A program made the translations under genes and the position numbers. Of a stretch of 64,000 nucleotides of DNA, positions 1 to 12,100 are shown one piece after another (positions within the stretch are counted from its first letter, which is position 1; each line of letters starts with the position of its first letter). The notes below the pieces were generated by a model. It worked only from the letters and a program-made list of their open reading frames with translations. It had not been told where the DNA came from and made no database searches. This stretch comes from Pempheris klunzingeri (Eukaryota > Chordata > Actinopteri > Acropomatiformes > Pempheridae). The DNA lies in assembly GCF_042242105.1 (NCBI RefSeq), contig NC_092027.1:2927506-2991505 (forward strand), in the 5' to 3' direction.

Positions 1-888
1 TCCCTGCATTTACAACACAACTCTAACTGAGGTGACAGGTTCTGTCTATATTCTATGTTTCACCATTTAAAAAGAGGAAGCATGAAATCATCATTCAGTC
101 CAGCAGGTGTCATTTTGCTGAGTGTTGAAACCCAGTTCTCCTCTCTGAGAGAGGAGCTTTGGTGGATTTCTCCCTGTATTTGTGAGGAGTTGTTAAAGAT
201 TTACATCTTAAAGCAGGAACCAATGGGCTTGCGGCCACAGAGCCACAGTGTTGAGTGATGGATTTGGTCTTTCCCTGGGATTTGTTTACAGTAGAAAAGA
301 TAGAGAATTATACCACAAATATGATGGAGCTTCATGCCAGATTCAGTTTTTATTCCTCTCAGCTCTCCAATCGCACAGAATAAGGTGTCAATAATCCATC
401 TCTCTCTACTCTCTCTTGTGTTTTGGGCCATTTCGTGCAGATGGTCTGGATTACATCCTCATATTTAACCAACTTCAAACGTGGTTTTCTTGGAAGAAAG
501 GCCGAGAATCACATTTTATTTAGTGTTTGGTGCCGTTGAGTTCAGATGGCAGTGACGCTGAAGCAGACTTACTTCCAACAGAGGCTAAAGACAGAGTTTT
601 TAAGCTGTTTGGGTCACAGTTGTGATCATTTAGTTAACAAGATTATTCAGGAAAATGTGTCATGCAAGCAAGGCATCAAATAATAGTAATAAAAGGCAGA
701 TACTTCTGTCACAGGGTCGACGTATACCAGCCACTCTAATGGTAAATTAGAGTTACAGTGTTCATTTAGTGTCTGACAACAGAGCATCATTAGTATGACT
801 CACTGTTGTGCTGCAGTCATTACAATGAGGACATAATGTTGACATCCTTGATGACAAACAAGGAGCTGAAAGCAGCAGCGTCAATAAA

Positions 889-910
889 TGTGTGTGTGTG
901 TGTGTGTGTG
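889..910. repeat. (TG)11 microsatellite
   Basis: Perfect TG dinucleotide run. Confidence 0.95.
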
Positions 911-3169
911 TTCTTGTACTTCTGTCTTTGTGAGGACCGATAACAGCTTCTGATCCTCCGAGGACCCGTCCTCACTTTGTCGACACGCCATTTGAAGGGA
1001 AAGGTTTGTTTGTCAGATTTAGATTTGAGGATTAATACTTAAAATCTCTCTTTCTCACACATCTGTCTCAGTCGAATCAAATCAAGCATGTGTCGGAGTG
1101 TAATTAGACGATTTAAGTTGCCAAGACGTTTCGAAAGTTCAACAAAAAAAAAAAAAAGATTCTAATAAAACTATTATTCATGCTGGTGTCACTCTGCCTT
1201 CACCACAAAACCAGTCCAGCGAGCAGCTTGAGCCCTGGTTTTGTAGATGAGTGCTGGAAATGATTTTAGAAGCGCCTGCATTTCCTAAAGCTTGTTTAAA
1301 GGTCTCTTTTTCCACATCAAGTGCCCTTGGCTGCTCCCTGTGGACCAATTAAACTCCCTTTTCTGCTCAGAGTGATCCCACTTGCCCCATTTACTCTCAC
1401 TTTATTTAACTGGGATAATCCACTTGGTGGTAAATTGTTTCCCAGGGAGCTTTGCTCCAAAATTGGTCAGCTTGAAAATAAAATCTACAGATGAGGCAAA
1501 TAGAACAATATTGATGTGTGTTAAATCCTTTAGTGCTGCAGGAAGTGTTCATTTATCATCACAACACAGTTCACAGCCTTAAGGAGTCTCTAACTTTATC
1601 TTTTCAACGTATTCATCCATTGATCATAGAGACCGTAGAAAACTATTGCTCCCATGGGTGCAGATATCGACAGGGTAGCGTCACATCCACTGCTTACAAA
1701 TGTGCGTTTGTTTTTAGATAATCTTACAACATCAGCACCTCATGGTAAAGTCCTGTGTCCAGTTATAGTCTCAGTTTAGAAAATAGTCCTCACACTACCT
1801 TAGAGCCATGTTTAGTTTGAATAATTTCTGCCCGGAGATCACAAATTAAGTGCTGTCCTTGTTGAATAAAGCAATGAATACAATCGTTATTTAATTAATA
1901 ATCAATATTTATACACTGGTAAGCAATTAAAGCTGCTCTATTCTTTATTCTAACAGTGGGTGGACTCACTAACTCCCAATGAATGTAGATGCTCTTAGTG
2001 TGGTTACTATAACTGTGTCCTGTTCAAGCTCACAGTACCAGAAACAGTACTTTAATAAGTTGTGCTCATTAATCACTATTTTTAATTACAATTAGCAGTT
2101 TGTGTCCTCAAACTACAGTCTTGTGCATAATTCATACTGTTAACTTGGGTCGAGAGTCATCAATCTAACAAGAGAGAGAGAGAGAAAACTGGGGTTACTC
2201 ACCCTTTAATCTCACTTAGTGAAAGACAATGTCAAACTTCGGTTATTGATCAAAACTCCCATCAGACAGTGATGCTGTACTGTGGTGGTTTCGTGGTTTG
2301 CTGCATCGAAAATCACTGCACATTGACAAGCACAGAAAGAGGTCCACTGAGGATTCATCCACGGTAAACTTCCACAGATATCACCCACAGCTTATTAGCT
2401 TCAGCTGGGTCGCACACACAGTGAATCACACTCACCCATACATACAGTCTGATGCATTCAATAGTCGCTATACCGTCCCCTCCATGTGACCACAGATAAA
2501 TCAATTGTCCTTCTCTGCTGCTTTCTCACTTTTGCCCCTGAGCCGTATAGCAACGATGGCTTGGTCTGACTCGGGGACCGCTAACGATGTGATGGAGCGC
2601 TCACTTGTGTGTTGCTGCAACGGTGGGAGGCCCCGTTCCGCTTGATTTATCCTCATTAGGGGCACTGCGGAAATGTAGCAGCTGAAAATGTTCCAGATAT
2701 GAGGTGAATATTGCCAATATTGGCTGGAAACAGGAATTATTATAAACCGCAAAATGGCTAAATGAACCGCACCTAAGTAGGTGTGTGCAAAGCTCAGGTT
2801 TCTCTATTAGAGCGCATTAACCTAAGGGTGATTTAAGCTACATATACTGATTAAAAATAATAGTTTGGGTGACAGCAATCAAGCTTTCAGGCTGAATGTT
2901 CATTAGAAAAAAGGTAGAAAAGGTTTAAACCACTAATATGGCTGAACTCTAATGAAGCAGTCAGTGTCAGCTAGATTGATTTTAAGCAACAGATCTCTAA
3001 ATATCAAGTTTCCTACTGAGAGAAACTGATCTTTTTTTAAAGATTTAAGGAGAAGTGTTGCTTCTCTTCCTGAACGATACATAAAAAGGTTGTTTCTTTA
3101 GCAGTCAAAGGTTCAAACTGATGGAAAAACTGCTATTATTATTCAGCTGGATCCTGTAAACACCTGCTG

Positions 3170-3465
3170 CTTTGTGATGCACAGTTTTCCAAACAGTGCA
3201 CAGTTCATTAAAGCCACAATGTGGGATAAACTAAAGAAGAGTGAAGCTCAGAGGTTTCCTGACGAGAGTACGTACAATACTCACTCTCCTTTTAGCTCTG
3301 GTGTTGGTCTCCCCCAACTCTTCACAAAAATATCTGACTCTACGGTGGGTTTATTAGAGACTGTTGACCGATGAGGCAATGAGAGGGAACCGAAACAGAG
3401 ACGTTGGAAACTAGAAAACCAAAACAACGAGCTGAAAGACTCACAGTTTCTCTGTCGGCTCATCA
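3170..3465 (-). repeat. Dispersed repeat family copy A
   Basis: Read on the minus strand it contains a CAGCTCGTTGTTTTGG-like block, then a GGGGGAGACCAACACCAGAGC-like block and GGAGAGTGAGTA, in the same order as the copies near 8.9 kb and 23.4 kb. Boundaries are approximate. It looks like a non-autonomous interspersed element of teleost type; the superfamily was not determined. Confidence 0.5.
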
Positions 3466-5319
3466 CTGTGAGCTACACCTGCTATACACACTCCTAATAA
3501 AGGAAAGAATCCTTAGTTTGTACCATGATTTATATCCAAAACATTGCAAATGAGTCCGTCCTAAAAGGTCCTTTAACCAAACAGCAGGCATTTAGTTGAT
3601 CAGGACTTTATGTCATATTGCAGTTTAATTGTAATGCCATTATTTCACAGGATCTCCAGCTGTGAGCGGCTGAATCCTGTGCAGCCAGTTGTCAGCGGGC
3701 AGAATGATGTTATTCTTTTCTGAATAAAGAGGCTTATCTCCTCCTGTCATTAGGACCCAGTGGGGATGTTCTTTTATTCATACTTCATTCATACTATTCA
3801 TACAGTCGTTTAGCTAATTTAGTTTCATTCTACAAGAGTATTTTTTATTCAAACAGTCGCCGTGTGTTTCTTTGGGCTGCAGAGCAGTGATATGAATGTT
3901 TCTGTCACAAACTTTATGTAAACTATCTGCAGATATAGTTATGTTTAATCATCACTTAACAGGAAAATACAAAGATCTACTAGTTACACTGCTTATTTTT
4001 GTGCTGCAGAGCTTATCTTTTCATTAAATATCATTTATGCAGGTGTGATATACATTAGTACCCTACAAGCTTTCCAATGAACTGGTAAATCAGGGGTTAA
4101 CTAGAGAACCAGCATGAATTTCATGCCATGGCTCAAAGAGAGCCCGACAAAGCTCCCCTCAGATTTCTGCCTCTTTAAACTTCCAGGCCCACACTTTAGT
4201 TTTCAGGCCAGCGCAGAGTGTTTGAAAATACAAAATCATGACCCGTTGTAATTTGGAGACACTGACGCTCATCAGGCTCAGCTGCTCGGCAGTCAGGCTG
4301 CAGCTGAGAGCATCCCAAGTCAGAGGAAAGGCTTCAGGATCACATTTTCTTCTGTATAAAAAGGGCCGGTGCATTATCTTTTACAGCACGCTGTGGGGTC
4401 ACCTTGGTGTTCCTGGTGTATTAAATCCAAAAAACTCACCAAACCAGTGTGTAACCCATCCACCAAATTAGCCATTTTGTTATTTTGCTTCCATTACAGT
4501 TTCTCTTTGTTCTTCCCTCCCCCACTTTCTGTTTTAACTCCATCACTATTGCTGGTTCGACTTCTGCCATCATCAGATCTCAGGCACATTTTTCTGCATC
4601 AGTCTGTGTGTTTGTATAATTAATATATTTGTGTTTCTTCCTCTACTTGTTTTCTGTCCTTGTTGTTCTAGTTTCTTCAGACTCAGACTCACATCCTGCC
4701 CTCCTTCAGGGCAGCTTCCAGACATGCAACGATAACATCCGAGGACACAAACAACCAGCGTTTCATCGCACACATGCAAACATGCGGTGAAGAGCAGATA
4801 TTCACCTTTTGGATGCCGTTATTATCATTAATGTCGCTAAACAGCCTGATTAGTTTAGTTTCTCTATGAGAACAAACCCCAGCGACCACATCAGCCTCCC
4901 CTGATGCTTCAGATTCACCCCCAGTCCTCATCTCTCATCCTCCCTCGGCCGTCTCCCCCTGTCCATCTTCTCATAAATCACGCTTCACCTTTCTGTTCGC
5001 TCTCGTCCCCCCAGAGCCTCCAGAGAAACCAGGAAATGTCAGCAGGCCCTGACGAGGCCACATCATCCGGCTGGACACGAGAGCGAGGCTCCCGGACTGA
5101 AATCTGAGGGCAGTGAGGCTGCTAAGATGTCTGAGCCACAGCGAGTTCACACTTCAGTCCTAAAAGGAATCTCAGTTTACTGCACCTCGGATGGTCCTTT
5201 ATTAAAGCGGGCTGCTTTAGCAGTCAGTTATTCCAACATTGTATTTACTGCTTTTTTTACATCATGGCCAGGGGACTACAGATGAAAACTAGCCTTCTGG
5301 CTAATTCTGTTTTTTTTAA

Positions 5320-5400
5320 CCATGTGTAATCATGTGTTTTATGAAATTGTATTGTCCCCTTTCAAATAAACTAAACTGAAACTGAAACTAGTTGTTACAC
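5320..5400 (+). repeat. LINE-like 3' tail fragment
   Basis: The segment ends in an ATTGTATTGTCCCC-like string followed by CAAATAAACTAAACTGAAAC repeats, the kind of A-rich short tandem tail seen at truncated teleost LINE 3' ends. Family assignment is by pattern only. Confidence 0.35.
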
Positions 5401-6483
5401 TAATTCTTCTACCACTCTTTAGTCTCCTGACAGTACTGCTGCCTCCCTCCCCTCACAGGTTAGTCAGGCTGATTTAAAGACAGAACAAAAAGGTACAGAG
5501 TGAAATCACTGCCCAGATTATGACTCTCTGTGTGTGTGTCCACCCATGGGATGTACCTATTGCACTCTTTAAATTCAACAATATTGCAGGTTTTCTAACT
5601 TTATTCTGGTGTCTGATTGCCTGTAGTTGAATATCATAAGAAAAGTTTCTTGCACAGAAGCTCTTGAATCACACTCTCAGGAGTACTGATGAGTACGGTG
5701 CTGATTTCTTACTATCTGCTGGCTGATATTAAGTCACTCCTTTATTATGTTGTTCGTCATAAGTTCACATAATATCATCATGTGCCTGAACGACTGTTTC
5801 ACACTCCGTTGTATAGACATACATCTGCCGGTTGTTGTGTTCCCAGTTCTCAGCAGTTATTGTGATGAACACATTGTTATAACAGAGAGAAATAAAGACA
5901 AACCTACAAAAATGGGACCCAAGGTGCACGTAAACCACAACTATCCTGAAAACACGGACTTGCTGCGTTGTTTGAGTTGTTCTGCTCGTCCGTCAGCTTC
6001 ATTCTGCTTTTACCAGTTTCAACACATCCATTAACATGAAGCCAGTGTCTCATCATTACTTGTTAAAGAAGTTAATGTAACACAATGTTCAGAAAATCCT
6101 CCATAAATATCCACTTTTTTTCTTTAATTATTGAAATTCTAAGTCAGTGTGTGACTGGAGCTTTTAATAGTTTACATTCAAAGTGTAAAACTATATTTAT
6201 ATTATAAATATATTTATAAATATATTATATTTTCCCGATGCTCCAGTATATTGAACTCATTAGCCATTCACACATGTAAACCCACCACTGTATAATTTAT
6301 ACGCTCTCCATCATCTTATAATTTTATTTTCAGCTCATGATTCACTCACTCGAACTACAGTCGGATACAGAAGTGCATCATGGGAACACAGCGAGCTATA
6401 AACTACCATATTGCGATCATCAACAAATAAAAGTGGAGTGAGGAATTTATGTAACAGACAAAATTATGTGAGCAGGTTAGAGG

Positions 6484-6485
<2 letters not shown>

Positions 6486-6518
<33 letters not shown>
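6486..6518. repeat. (CA)n microsatellite
   Basis: Perfect AC/CA dinucleotide run of 33 bp. Confidence 0.95.
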
Positions 6519-6521
<3 letters not shown>

Positions 6522-6726
6522 GAATTTGGCACGGCGGCATTCATCAGTGAGATATTGGTACGACCACCTTGCACTGAAATCGCCACGATTGAGGCCCCAC
6601 AATGCATTTCTGTCTAATAAAGGACCCCACAGAACCCCGATAGCAGCAGCCTGGAGACAATTAGATCAGACCGCCTGATTCTCTCATCAGTATGCTGCAG
6701 CTGACATTTCACTGCCTGCCTCATCA

Positions 6727-6727
<1 letters not shown>

Positions 6728-6775
<48 letters not shown>

Positions 6776-6817
6776 AGAGCTGGCAGGTATGGAGGAAGGT
6801 GTGTGTGTGTGTGTGTG
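6728..6817. repeat. (CA)23 followed by (TG)10, opposed microsatellites
   Basis: A 47-bp CA run (6728-6774) is followed 24 bp later by a GT run (6799-6817). The two tracts are complementary and could pair as a hairpin. Confidence 0.9.
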
Positions 6818-7551
6818 AGGTGGGATTAACTGATTCTGTCTGTGTTTTTAGGGATTACCCACTTAAAAGAGATTAAGTTTCTCCCACAGTTCTCACTATC
6901 GAACACATCCTGCACATCCATGATGTTCGCTCGGCCGATAAGATGCAGGTCACAGGTCACAGAGACAAACCTCCTCCTCGCTCTGCTAATTTGATAGATA
7001 ATTTCACTTAACCCTTTAACCTTCTGCTCAACCATATGGTAGAGCACATTTTGACTCACTATGTCTTATTGAAAACATGTTTTACTTACGACATCTCAAC
7101 CGTGTGGTAGAGGTCAATATTTCAAAAAATGTGGAGTCTGTTCATAAAAAAACATTGATTTTTGTAATAAGTGCCACAAGGAAATAAAATATATAAAGAA
7201 TAAATGTTTCCATCACTTTTTTCTTGGTGCGGACCTTGCTGGTGCCAATAATTTCCCTTTAGGCCGGAGAACAGGTTGAGGAGTTTTCATGGCTGTGCAG
7301 TCAGATCTGGCTAAAAGAAGCTCTCACAGACTCCGAGCAGCAAACAGAGCAGCAGTCAGTCTGAATACACTCTTAACACAGAAACATCACTACTACTATA
7401 AAACACATGACCAGATTAGAATAAGTTGACCTGTAGATGAACAACCATAAAGTCTGTGTAAATTCTCTGGTGGTCAGATATAAAGTTTCCAGGAGGAAAT
7501 AGAAAAACAACCCAAAACAGCTCCGAAAACAGGTGAAACAGCAGCAGATAC

Positions 7552-7613
7552 CTGGACATCCTGGAGATCCTGGAGATCCTGGTGATCCTGGAGATCCTGG
7601 AGATCCTGGAGAT
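7552..7613. repeat. 9-bp minisatellite, unit CTGGAGATC
   Basis: About seven tandem copies of CTGGAGATC with one GGTGATC variant. Read on the plus strand the unit gives Pro-Gly-Asp triplets, which look collagen-like, but the frame is short and lacks other gene signals. Confidence 0.9.
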
Positions 7614-8626
7614 GGGGAGAAGTCGCTCCTGTCCAGCCATCGTGATTATTTCCTCTTTAGTTTAATGAAGTGGCTCAAAGTTAGACGCAGTGAGGAGCGT
7701 CAGGTTGTAACATCCGCGCTGCGCACCTGCACGACGGTGATTGGTCGTGACTGGCCACGTGTCCGAGAATGAGCCAATCACTGTGAAGCATGTTGGAAAC
7801 AGCTCACCTGCGTCCTTCAGAGAGGCTGGGAGAAAAGCCTTTCACACCGTCATCTTTAAATTCATGCACTGACTGACATGAAGTCGGTGCATTTTGCAGG
7901 TTCAAATAAACAGCAGGCTCCCAAATAACCTAAAATAAACTAATTTTTGACCTTAGAAACAGACAATTTGACCTCAAAAGGATATTTTGTGTGCAGGAAG
8001 TTTTTATTTTTTAATAGAAATAAAAGGCAAAAAGTTACTGAATGTTCTTCAGACTAACAAAATGTTTTTACAATCTGTTAAACAGGTTGATGCACAAGTA
8101 AAGTTTTATTACACAAGAGTAATAAAACTATTAAAGTGATGTGACCGAATTCAGGGTTTTTCAGGCCTGAAACATGAATCTAAACAGGAAGTCGGTCACT
8201 GAAGTGTAATGGAGACTTGAAACAGATATTTTGGATGATCATTTTATCATTTATTTGTTCTAAGTAAAGACGCCTCGTCTTCTCTCACCTGTGAATCTGT
8301 TTCTGTGACCTGCTGTCTCATCCTGATTAACAGAGGAGGTTAGTTCAAGGTTTATATTCCCTCACTGTCTCACCCTGCTGTTTGTGAGGAGTGACTAGAA
8401 ACACTGTTTGCTGCACACACACCTGCCCGTCTGTGGAGCCCAGCAGGGCCGGAGGAGGTGGTTTGTGATTGACAGCTGGCCGGGATCAGGTGGAGCTGCT
8501 GCTGGAGGTTTTTGAGGGCAAACGGAGCCTCAGAGAGACATTTAGAGCGCCGTCCTCCTCACAGTGAGACGGAGAGCGACACAGCAACAGATGTGACAGT
8601 TAAACCTGGATCTGACCTGCTGTCTG

Positions 8627-8628
<2 letters not shown>

Positions 8629-8674
<46 letters not shown>
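8629..8674. repeat. (CA)23 microsatellite
   Basis: Perfect CA run of 46 bp. Confidence 0.95.
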
Positions 8675-8676
<2 letters not shown>

Positions 8677-8919
8677 AAGAAGATGGTATTTTTGATAAGC
8701 AGGACGCACACACACATGTTTGCTGAAGGTTGAAGTGGACTCGGACAGCAGCTTCGCCATGAAAACTAAATTAAGGTCTTCATGGGTTTCGGAAAGCAAA
8801 ATATGGCCTTGAATGAGAATCTAAAGTCCCTCATTTTGGTTTCCTGGTGGAGTCTAATTTCCAAAAAAGCTTAAATTTTAATTTCCTTCTCTCTCAACAG
8901 TCCTCGCTTTAGTTTTTGG

Positions 8920-9110
8920 TCGTGAGACGAATGAACATCCAGATCGTTTTAGCATCTGTTCAGCTCATTGTTTTGGTTTTCCAGTCCAGCGTTAAGCAGT
9001 TAAGGGGTTGGTGGTGACCAAAAACAGAGCAAAAATAAGAGAGTGACTACTGGACACAACTCCAAATGACTGCTGATCACCACATTGACTCTGTAAGGTG
9101 ATAATATGTC
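8920..9110 (+). repeat. Dispersed repeat family copy B
   Basis: Contains CAGCTCATTGTTTTGGTTTTC, then a GGTTGGTGGTGACCAAAAAC block and AGAGAGTGACTACTGGACA, then ACTCCAAATGACTGCTGATC. The order matches the minus-strand copy near 3.3 kb and the plus-strand copy near 23.4 kb. Boundaries are approximate. Confidence 0.55.
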
Positions 9111-9820
9111 AGCGTTGTAATCACTATTTGTTCCACCGCCTCAAAATCTACTAATGGTGCTGGAAGTCTGAAGACGAGTGGAGCGAAGTATCTTCTTTCT
9201 CTGTAAAAATATTGTGACTTCTATGAGTAGAAGAAAAAAGGCACCTCATTCATGGGACGGTAAACAGAGAGCAGGACCAATTAGACTCCAGTTAACACTA
9301 ACAGACTTTAATCTATTTCATTTACAATTAAGCTCTTTACATAATTGCTGCTTCAGACCTGCACAAACGACCTTTGATTTCAGTTTAATTACTTGTTTTA
9401 GGGTTGATTTTAAACATCCAGTTCATGGTTTATATTTAAACCAAAGGGAAGCCCTGTTCTAAATTAAATTAAAAACACACGATGAGACCCTCCTCTGATG
9501 GAAATTAACAATCTAATACCTGTAATTTACATGGATTGGTCCTTTAACCTCAACCTGCCACTTCTTTGTACTAATGCCCTGCAGCCTCCAAACACTCGGA
9601 GCCCTTCATGCGCTGCATTTGTCCACAATGACCATGTTTTTATTTCACATTTTGAAGAAAGTTGTGTGTTTTCTCTTCCCGGCCAAACCACCAGGAGGCG
9701 CTGCAGCTTCCCCTGCATCATGAGACTCCTCTGTGGCGGTAAAGTGAGTGGAAATCAGGGGAGGGGAGGGGGGTGAGTGAGCATTTCTTAGAATTGGAGG
9801 GAGGCTCAAACCCTGCAGAA

Positions 9821-9843
9821 ACACACACACACACACACACACA
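9821..9843. repeat. (AC)n microsatellite
   Basis: Perfect AC run of 23 bp. Confidence 0.95.
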
Positions 9844-10100
9844 TGCGTGTTGCCTGTGTGGTTGTCAAGGCAACCGAGGCGACTAAAGGGGTGACAGCAG
9901 AGGGTAAAGGAAGGTAAAATCTCTCCTCAGGCGGTAGGAGACAAGTGTGTCTCAGCTCCAGTCACCGAAATGAGTTTATTAGTGACTTTAACTTCAGTGT
10001 CTGCTTCTCACCACTTACGCTTGAATCATCCGAATGAATTTGTAAAGTAAATGTAATTTAGATTCAGAGCCCGATGGGCAAAGGTGGGTCTGGATAAAAT

Positions 10101-10101
10101 A

Positions 10102-10142
<41 letters not shown>
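10101..10142. repeat. (AAT)n microsatellite
   Basis: About 14 tandem AAT units. Confidence 0.95.
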
Positions 10143-10143
<1 letters not shown>

Positions 10144-10294
10144 CCTGACAGAGGAGAGGCACACAGAGGTGAACTCCACGTGTGTGAATGTGTGAATGTG
10201 GGAGTGTCCCCGTGTCGAGGGAGGTCGGCATCTGGTTCCCATTGAGATGTGAGGTGGAACATTGAACTCACCTTTCACCCAATTCTCCTCTGAA

Positions 10295-10326
<32 letters not shown>
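10295..10326. repeat. (CA)n microsatellite
   Basis: Perfect CA run of about 32 bp. Confidence 0.95.
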
Positions 10327-10330
<4 letters not shown>

Positions 10331-10448
10331 GATGGTATCATGAATCCTCCACATGTATCTCTGGTGTGGTTCATATTTTTTGCTTCTGGATCTCCCTCTC
10401 ATTCCTTCACAGGCGTTTCTCCTCTGGTGGATTCCTTCTTTGTGCTTT

Positions 10449-10451
<3 letters not shown>

Positions 10452-10488
<37 letters not shown>
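10452..10488. repeat. (CA)n microsatellite
   Basis: Perfect CA run of about 37 bp. Confidence 0.95.
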
Positions 10489-10489
<1 letters not shown>

Positions 10490-10658
10490 CACCATGACAA
10501 CTTAAACACACGTTATGGATCGATTAACTGGTAATCTCCGTCATACTTCCCTCATGTTGATTATCTTTAAGCTCTCAGCAGAACGGGACATTCATGACGT
10601 TAACCAGAGCACCTGACCTTTGGGCTTTTTTGGGGTGATATGTCACCACGACGACGGC

Positions 10659-10687
10659 GATGATGATGATGATGATGATGATGATGA
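10659..10687. repeat. (GAT)n microsatellite
   Basis: About ten GAT units, preceded by an ACGACGGC variant stretch. Confidence 0.95.
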
Positions 10688-10964
10688 CAGCTTGTTCATA
10701 TGCGGCTTTGGAGCTTTAACATTCGGTGGAAGCTGTAGTAAGCAGATTGATTTGGTAGTGGATGCATCACAGACCGGAGTGTGTGGTGCATGTTTTACTT
10801 CCACTGCAGTATTTTGTGGCATTAGCCCTTTTATTTAAGTTCAGGATCTGAAGGCTTCTGCTGATCCACCGCCGAATTCACCGAATTCAAATGGCTCTCA
10901 AAAGCCTCGTTCTGTGGGACTCCCCAGTCCGCCTGTAAATAAATTCAGCAGCAGGGTTACAGGG

Positions 10965-11044
10965 CCTGGCACCACCTGGCACAGCTCGGCACAGCGTGGC
11001 ACAGAATGGGCCCGCGTAGCACGTTCTGGCTCGGAGTGTCGGCA
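10965..11044. repeat. 10-bp-period TGGCAC array
   Basis: GGCAC recurs at 10,968, 10,978, 10,988 and 10,998, exactly 10 bp apart. Looser matches continue on the same 10-bp grid (GTAGCAC near 11,018; CTGGCTC near 11,028). It is either a degenerate minisatellite or a helically phased set of NFI-like TGGCA half-sites. Confidence 0.7.
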
Positions 11045-11152
11045 CCAGCTTGGGCAGATGGTCTGCGGTGTGACGAGGGGGAGCCGGTGACGCAAACATC
11101 ACCGAACAGCTGAAACAACCCACCAGATACAGGTGGTGAGGCGATCGGCTCC

Positions 11153-11180
11153 CACACACACACACACACACACACACACA
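11153..11180. repeat. (CA)n microsatellite
   Basis: Perfect CA run of 28 bp. Confidence 0.95.
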
Positions 11181-11323
11181 GGGCTGGTATGTGTTACATA
11201 ATTCAAGTTGAGGGGCTTCACTGTCTAATCTGTCCAGGGGATCTACAAGTCATAGCAGTTGTCATGGAAACACACACATTGTGGGACGTGCATTCATGCA
11301 GACACACGTGTTTTAGTTGAGTA

Positions 11324-11345
11324 ACACACACACACACACACACAC
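11324..11345. repeat. (CA)n microsatellite
   Basis: Perfect CA run of 22 bp. Confidence 0.95.
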
Positions 11346-12100
11346 ATACATGTAACTGCACATGATGAGACACACAAACACTTGAGTGGATGTGAGGTCT
11401 GAGCGGAGAGGCTGTCAGAAGGGTCCGAGTGCCTCCCAATGGTCTGCTGCTGCACTTTCTGCACGAGAGATTTATTTAATTATTCAATATCTCACACGGG
11501 GAGGCAGAAGGGGGCACGATAACAACAGGAAGTGAATTATGAAAGTGAGGACTTCAGTGTGTCCTCACCAATAACACGCACAACTTTGGACGCTCAGTTT
11601 TTTTGTCCCTCAAGAGTCTTGTTTATTTTACCTAAAAGCTGAAATGGCACTTCCTGGTGCAGAAACACCACACGGATGTAGCGTCTGTGTCGTCACCTGT
11701 TTTCTGGTGTCTGAGGGATTTGGATTTGCCAGCACTCCGCCGTGTCCCTCAGCTGTTTGGAGCCTGGAGATCCGGCCTGCAGCCTGGGTGGAGCTGAGCG
11801 AGCGGCTGCCCGTGATAGGCTGAGACACCAATCAAGGCAGAGCACTGTTGTATAAGGAGAAGGCTCTGGATTGTTCCAGGAAATGACCCAAACCCTCAAT
11901 CTGACTTCTGACATCAATCTTTAAAAACAGTTTACAAATGCACAGTTTCATTTTTCGAGCTTGTGTCTTTTAGTAAACAAGATTTAAACAGGATTAAATG
12001 GTGCATTTATTTGGAGTCTACTTTCAGCTGTGCATTAATCTGCATTCAGAGAGTATTTGTGGCAGCAGACTGATGCATGTGGGGTTGAATCGTGATAAAC

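Larger units (their letters stand above)
1..12100. other. Repeat-rich non-coding region, no supported gene
   Basis: I found no coding exon with recognisable protein similarity on either strand. Open frames here are short, low-complexity or driven by CA repeats. The block contains several microsatellites, a 9-bp minisatellite, two copies of a dispersed repeat family (3.2-3.5 kb and 8.9-9.1 kb) and a LINE-like tail near 5.35 kb, listed separately. It lies downstream of the dbp polyadenylation site, so it is probably intergenic or an intron of a gene outside the window. Confidence 0.6.

Noticed and set aside
4900..5107. Frame preceded by an acceptor-like CTCTCGTCCCCCCAG
   Set aside because: The peptide has no recognisable similarity and no partner exon was found, so a terminal exon is not supported.
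7533..7772. Collagen-like Pro-Gly-Asp repeat frame
   Set aside because: It is the translation of a 9-bp minisatellite; Gly-X-Y continuity stops at the repeat edges.
10887..11177. 96-codon minus-strand frame over the TGGCAC array
   Set aside because: It begins in a CA repeat, has no domain and its composition follows the repeat.
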